A stretch of 8,337 nucleotides of DNA from an uncultured Verrucomicrobiota bacterium (GTDB taxonomy: Bacteria > Verrucomicrobiota > Kiritimatiellia > RFP12 > UBA1067), in assembly GCA_946631345.1 (NCBI GenBank), contig CAMPAA010000137.1, forward strand, positions 1 to 8,337, read 5' to 3'. How positions within the stretch are numbered: position 1 is the first letter of the stretch; every line of letters begins with the position of its first letter. A model generated the notes under the pieces. The model was given only the letters and a program-made list of their open reading frames with translations, searched no databases and was not told where the DNA came from. Below, in pieces: positions 5,596 through 8,337 of the stretch. Made by a program: the position numbers and the translations under genes.

Positions 5596-6800
5596 TTCCG
5601 TATGGCACCGTCGCCAGCGACCATGTACTTGTAGGTCGTAAGCTCCTCAAGGCCCATCGGGCCACGCGCGTGCAGCTTGTCTGTGGATATCCCGATCTCG
5701 GCGCCCATTCCGTACTCCGCACCGTCGGTGAAGCGAGTCGATGCGTTCCAGTACACGGTGGCCGAATCCACATCGCGCAAGAACAGTTCGGCGCGCGCCT
5801 TGTCGTTCGTTACGATGCAGTCGGAATGGTGCGAGCCGTGGTCGTTTATGAACGCTATGGCCTCCTCCACGCCCTTTACGGTAGCGACGTTGAGGTCCAG
5901 CGAGAGGTACTCCACCCCGACATCCCCCTCGTGGAGAGTCACGCCCTTGTCCTTCGCCCAGGCCTTGACCATCGGCATGAACAGCGGCGCAAGGTTCTCC
6001 TGCACAAGCAGGCACTCCGCCGCGTTGCAGGCGCTCGGACGCTGCACCTTGGCGTTGTCGAGGATCGTGAGCGCCATGCCGAGATCAGCCTTGTCGTCCA
6101 CGTACACATGGCATATGCCGTTGTAGTGCTTCAACACCGGAATGAGCGCCGCCTCGCACATGGCGCGAATCAGCCGTTCGCCGCCGCGGGGGATCGCGAT
6201 GTCGATCAGCCCCACCGAACGCACGAGCGCAGTAACGCCGGCATGGTCGGTCGTCTCCACCAACTGCACAGCATCAACAGGAAGCCCGGCCTTCTCAAGC
6301 CCTGCGCGGACAGCAACGTTCAGCGCCTTGTTCGACCGCACAGCCTCCTTGCCGCCGCGCAGGATCACCGCGTTGGACGTCTTGAGGCAGAGCGCCGCCG
6401 TATCGACAAACACGTTCGGCCTCGATTCGAACACCACAGCGATCACGCCGAACGGCTGGCGCACCTTGGTGATGTGAATACCGCTCGGCCGGTCACGCTC
6501 CCACAGCACCTCGCCCACTGGATCGGGCAGCGTCGCAACGTGGCGCACGCCGTCCACCATTGATTTGAAGCGGGCCTCGGTTAGAGTGAGCCTGTCAACC
6601 ATCGCAGGCGAGAGGCCGTTCGCCTTCGCCGCCGCCACATCCTCCGCGTTTGCCGCGTCAATCTGCGGCTTCATGGCCTCCAACGCCTCAGCGATCGCGA
6701 GCAGGGCCGCGTTCTTGCTCTCCGTGGGGAACGCGCGCATCTTCGCCGCCGCTGCGCGGGCGTTCACTGCCAGCTCATGGATAATCTCTTCTGTGTTCAT
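5592..6800 (-). CDS. proA: Gamma-glutamyl phosphate reductase (glutamate-5-semialdehyde dehydrogenase)
   Basis: Catalyses NADPH-dependent reduction of glutamyl-5-phosphate to glutamate-5-semialdehyde, the second step of proline synthesis, in the cytoplasm. Nearly every family signature is present: FESRPNVFVDTAALCLK (124-140), ILRGGKEA (146-153), IPRGGERLI (203-211), the catalytic cysteine C258 in QRPSACNAAE, the block VYWNASTRFTDG (349-360), and the C-terminal GAEIGIS, LHARGPMGL and ELTT signatures (366-389). At 402 residues it is full length. The start agrees with the family N-terminus, where ARAAAAK aligns to the usual AKxAS. There is no proB (glutamate 5-kinase) next to it; instead yrbL-like and membrane-protein genes follow with ATGA overlaps. 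The predicted promoter lies only 7 bases before the ATG, so the transcript is probably leaderless. Confidence 0.97.
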   Translation of the reverse strand: MNTEEIIHELAVNARAAAAKMRAFPTESKNAALLAIAEALEAMKPQIDAANAEDVAAAKANGLSPAMVDRLTLTEARFKSMVDGVRHVATLPDPVGEVLWERDRPSGIHITKVRQPFGVIAVVFESRPNVFVDTAALCLKTSNAVILRGGKEAVRSNKALNVAVRAGLEKAGLPVDAVQLVETTDHAGVTALVRSVGLIDIAIPRGGERLIRAMCEAALIPVLKHYNGICHVYVDDKADLGMALTILDNAKVQRPSACNAAECLLVQENLAPLFMPMVKAWAKDKGVTLHEGDVGVEYLSLDLNVATVKGVEEAIAFINDHGSHHSDCIVTNDKARAELFLRDVDSATVYWNASTRFTDGAEYGMGAEIGISTDKLHARGPMGLEELTTYKYMVAGDGAIRK

Positions 6801-6807
6801 GCCGCCT

Positions 6808-6816
6808 ATTATACCA
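6808..6816 (-). promoter_or_regulatory. Extended -10 promoter giving a leaderless proA mRNA
   Basis: The minus strand reads TGGTATAAT, then AGGCGGC, then the proA ATG at 6800. With the usual 6-7 bases from the -10 box to the start site, transcription begins at 6801 or 6800, on or next to the A of the ATG. No -35 box is seen (GGCTAA at 17-base spacing). The 88-base gap to the epimerase gene ending at 6889 shows no convincing terminator, so read-through from upstream could also supply proA mRNA with a leader. Confidence 0.62.
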
Positions 6817-6888
6817 TATATGCGTACACTTTAGCCGCCGGTCGGCATCCGCACCGCACAGGCCCGCAGCACAATCAAAAACCACGTT

Positions 6889-8055
6889 TCAGACATCTTC
6901 CGACATCTTCACAAGCATACGTGGTATGTGGTATGGCCCCTTGAAGATGTTGCCCTTCGCCGGCTGCGCCACCGTACAGTCGCGATGGAGGTAGCCGAAC
7001 CACTCTGGATAGTCGGGATCCTTAAGATGCTCCCACGCCCAGTCAGCGACATTCTGCAGACGATCCAGATACCTGGTTTCACCCGTAAGGCAGTACGCCT
7101 TTCGGCTTGCGATGATCGCCTCGCACTGAGGCCACCAGAACTTCATGTCCTGTTCATAGCACTGCGACGGAAAGTTCCGGCAGTCGCGGAACGATATGAT
7201 TCCGCCGCCGCACTCCTCGTCCCATCCCCAGTCCCACGACCAGTCGAAAATCTGCAGCGCCTGCGAAAGAAGTGCTTTGTCATCCCTCGCCTCAGCAACA
7301 TCCATCAGGAACCAACTCGTCTCTATGGCGTGGCCGGGGTTGATCGTGCGCCCTGCGCACGTATCGATGAACTCGCCGTTCGGGCCGACAGTCTCAAGCA
7401 CGCACCTGAACTCCGGATGGACGAAGAACTTCATGAGGCGACTGATCGACTCCGTGATCTGCGCGTCAAGCGCGGGGTCGTCGGAGACCTGCTTCAGCAC
7501 CATCGCCACGTTGATGAGGATCATCGTGAGGGAATGCCCCTGCGAAGCCATGGCAGGCTCATACTTCGGCGGCATCATCGCAGGATCTTCCATGAACGTA
7601 AGTATCCGCCTGAAGAGCGCGACAGCGCGCTCCGCGCACCCGCCGTCGCCAGACGCCTTCGCGTACTCTGCGAGCGCCATGGCGGCGAAGCACTCCGAGA
7701 ACACGTAGCGGCGCATCCTGAGCGGAGTGCCGTCCGCCGCGACCTCGAAGTACATCCTGCCGCGAGCATCGAAGCAGGTGCGCTCGAAGAAGTCTATCGT
7801 GGACTTCGCCGCCGCAAGCCACTCGGGATTCCGCTCCACGTTGTTGTACGCGAAGGAAAGTGCGTACGCGAACCTGCCCTGGAACCATACGCTCTTCGTG
7901 GGATCCATCAGCGTTCCGTCGCGGTCGAGACAGGTATAGACGCCTCCATGCTCACGGTCCCAGCCGTACTTCATCCAGAACGGCAGGATGTTTTCAAGAA
8001 GTTCCCTGCGGCATTTTCCGCCAAATTCCTTCAAATACGATTCATGCTCTTTCAT
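6889..8055 (-). CDS. N-acylglucosamine 2-epimerase family protein
   Basis: Belongs to the AGE/renin-binding-protein family of (alpha/alpha)6-barrel sugar 2-epimerases, which interconvert N-acetylglucosamine and N-acetylmannosamine or related sugars in the cytoplasm. Family marks are LPFWMKYGWDREHGG (24-38), the active-site arginine region WFQGRFAYA (R61 at 57-65), QGHSL (H174), NPGHAIETSW (catalytic-type H242), WWPQCEAI (307-314), and FKGPYHIPRML (catalytic-type H376 at 371-381). The last motif (KGPYHIPR) is of the AGE type and differs from the PYHNxR form typical of cellobiose 2-epimerases, favouring amino-sugar use. At 388 residues it is full length. The ribosome binding site before the ATG at 8055 is weak (GAGAA), and a 14-base palindrome (8052-8065) covers the start codon. 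It follows a sugar-porter gene by 45 bases, so uptake and isomerisation of the same sugar is plausible. Sialic-acid catabolism (NanE role) is possible but unproven, because no lyase or kinase is visible. Confidence 0.92.
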   Translation of the reverse strand: MKEHESYLKEFGGKCRRELLENILPFWMKYGWDREHGGVYTCLDRDGTLMDPTKSVWFQGRFAYALSFAYNNVERNPEWLAAAKSTIDFFERTCFDARGRMYFEVAADGTPLRMRRYVFSECFAAMALAEYAKASGDGGCAERAVALFRRILTFMEDPAMMPPKYEPAMASQGHSLTMILINVAMVLKQVSDDPALDAQITESISRLMKFFVHPEFRCVLETVGPNGEFIDTCAGRTINPGHAIETSWFLMDVAEARDDKALLSQALQIFDWSWDWGWDEECGGGIISFRDCRNFPSQCYEQDMKFWWPQCEAIIASRKAYCLTGETRYLDRLQNVADWAWEHLKDPDYPEWFGYLHRDCTVAQPAKGNIFKGPYHIPRMLVKMSEDV

Positions 8056-8065
8056 TGTTCAATGA
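8052..8065. repeat. 14-base palindrome over the epimerase start codon
   Basis: TCATTG and CAATGA flank two central bases; the minus-strand ATG at 8055-8053 is part of the palindrome. In mRNA it could form a 5-bp stem with a 4-base loop that partly hides the start codon, which is notable because the ribosome binding site is weak. It may equally be chance. Confidence 0.3.
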
Positions 8066-8100
8066 TTCTCGCTATGTTCAAGATTCTACTTCCTGTCGCT

Positions 8101-8337
8101 TCAGCTACGGCGGCATTCACGCGCGGCAATCGACGTTCCTTTCGTCTCTGGCATGAGGAAAATCGCCCAAAGCATCTCAATTAGCATCATCGCCGCGAAG
8201 AAAGCAAATGCGTAGGTTCCCGTGCGTGCAACGGCCACCGGGAACAGCCACGATACGAGCATGCACATCGTCCAATGCACGGTGCCGCCGAAGCTCTGCC
8301 CCTTCGCCCGCACGTCCGGCGGGAATATCTCGGAGAT
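8101..8337 (-). CDS. C-terminal end of a sugar-porter-type MFS transporter (partial)
   Basis: The frame is open to the window edge and gives the last 78 residues of the protein; the true start lies beyond 8337. It begins with SEIFPPDVRAKGQS, the cytoplasmic-loop signature of the sugar porter family between helices 10 and 11. Helix 11 (about 21-37) and helix 12 (about 43-62) follow, then PETKG (63-67), the family's classic C-terminal motif. The protein is an inner-membrane sugar symporter or facilitator of unknown substrate. The sugar-porter motifs argue against the sialate-type NanT family. It sits 45 bases upstream of the epimerase gene on the same strand, so the two are probably one transcript. 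Confidence 0.87.
   Translation of the reverse strand: MSEIFPPDVRAKGQSFGGTVHWTMCMLVSWLFPVAVARTGTYAFAFFAAMMLIEMLWAIFLMPETKGTSIAARECRRS

Noticed and set aside
6801..6888. Terminator between the epimerase gene and proA
   Set aside because: Only short stems of about 4 bp (for example GCCG with CGGC near 6833-6846) and no hairpin followed by a T-tract in the right order.
6928..8184. 418-codon plus-strand frame
   Set aside because: Longer than the epimerase gene it overlaps, but with no recognisable motif. The minus-strand epimerase has all family active-site residues.

Overview
The window is about 58-60% G+C by eye and every convincing gene lies on the minus strand, so transcription runs from position 8337 down to 561. 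The likely source is a free-living or gut/sediment Gram-negative bacterium. Evidence for this is two Tat-type exported phosphoesterases, a lipobox lipoprotein and an outer-membrane-style lifestyle gene set. Three intergenic regions carry the same extended -10 box (TGGTATAAT) without a recognisable -35. A Verrucomicrobiota/Kiritimatiellota-like host would fit, but that is a weak guess and nothing here proves the phylum.

Layout from the right end, in the direction of transcription. (1) 8337-8101 is the C-terminal tail of a sugar-porter-type MFS transporter. It is followed after 45 bases by an N-acylglucosamine 2-epimerase family gene (8055-6889). Together they look like a sugar or amino-sugar uptake and isomerisation pair, cut by the window edge. 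(2) 6800-3812 is a tight three-gene unit: proA (gamma-glutamyl phosphate reductase), a YrbL-family kinase-like gene, and a two-part gene of unknown function with a soluble N-terminal half and a multi-pass membrane C-terminal half. Both junctions are 4-base ATGA overlaps, so the three should be co-transcribed and probably translationally coupled. The promoter in front of proA is so close to the start codon that the mRNA is predicted to be leaderless. (3) 3686-561 holds three singly transcribed exported-protein genes: a Tat lipoprotein metallophosphoesterase, a small cysteine-rich lipoprotein, and a larger Tat metallophosphoesterase. Each has its own promoter, and a GC-rich hairpin terminator lies after the small lipoprotein gene.

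(4) 560-1 has no convincing gene but is rich in structure. It holds a REP/BIME-like element (149-236) in which three hairpin units each begin with GTAG, the head motif of REPs mobilised by RAYT transposases. It also holds a 22-23-base-period direct-repeat array (288-373) and a small hairpin (14-30).

No complete previously undescribed system is evident. The best leads are the proA/yrbL/membrane-protein operon with its uncharacterised third gene, the leaderless proA start, the shared extended -10 promoter class, and the GTAG-headed REP cluster beside a direct-repeat array.
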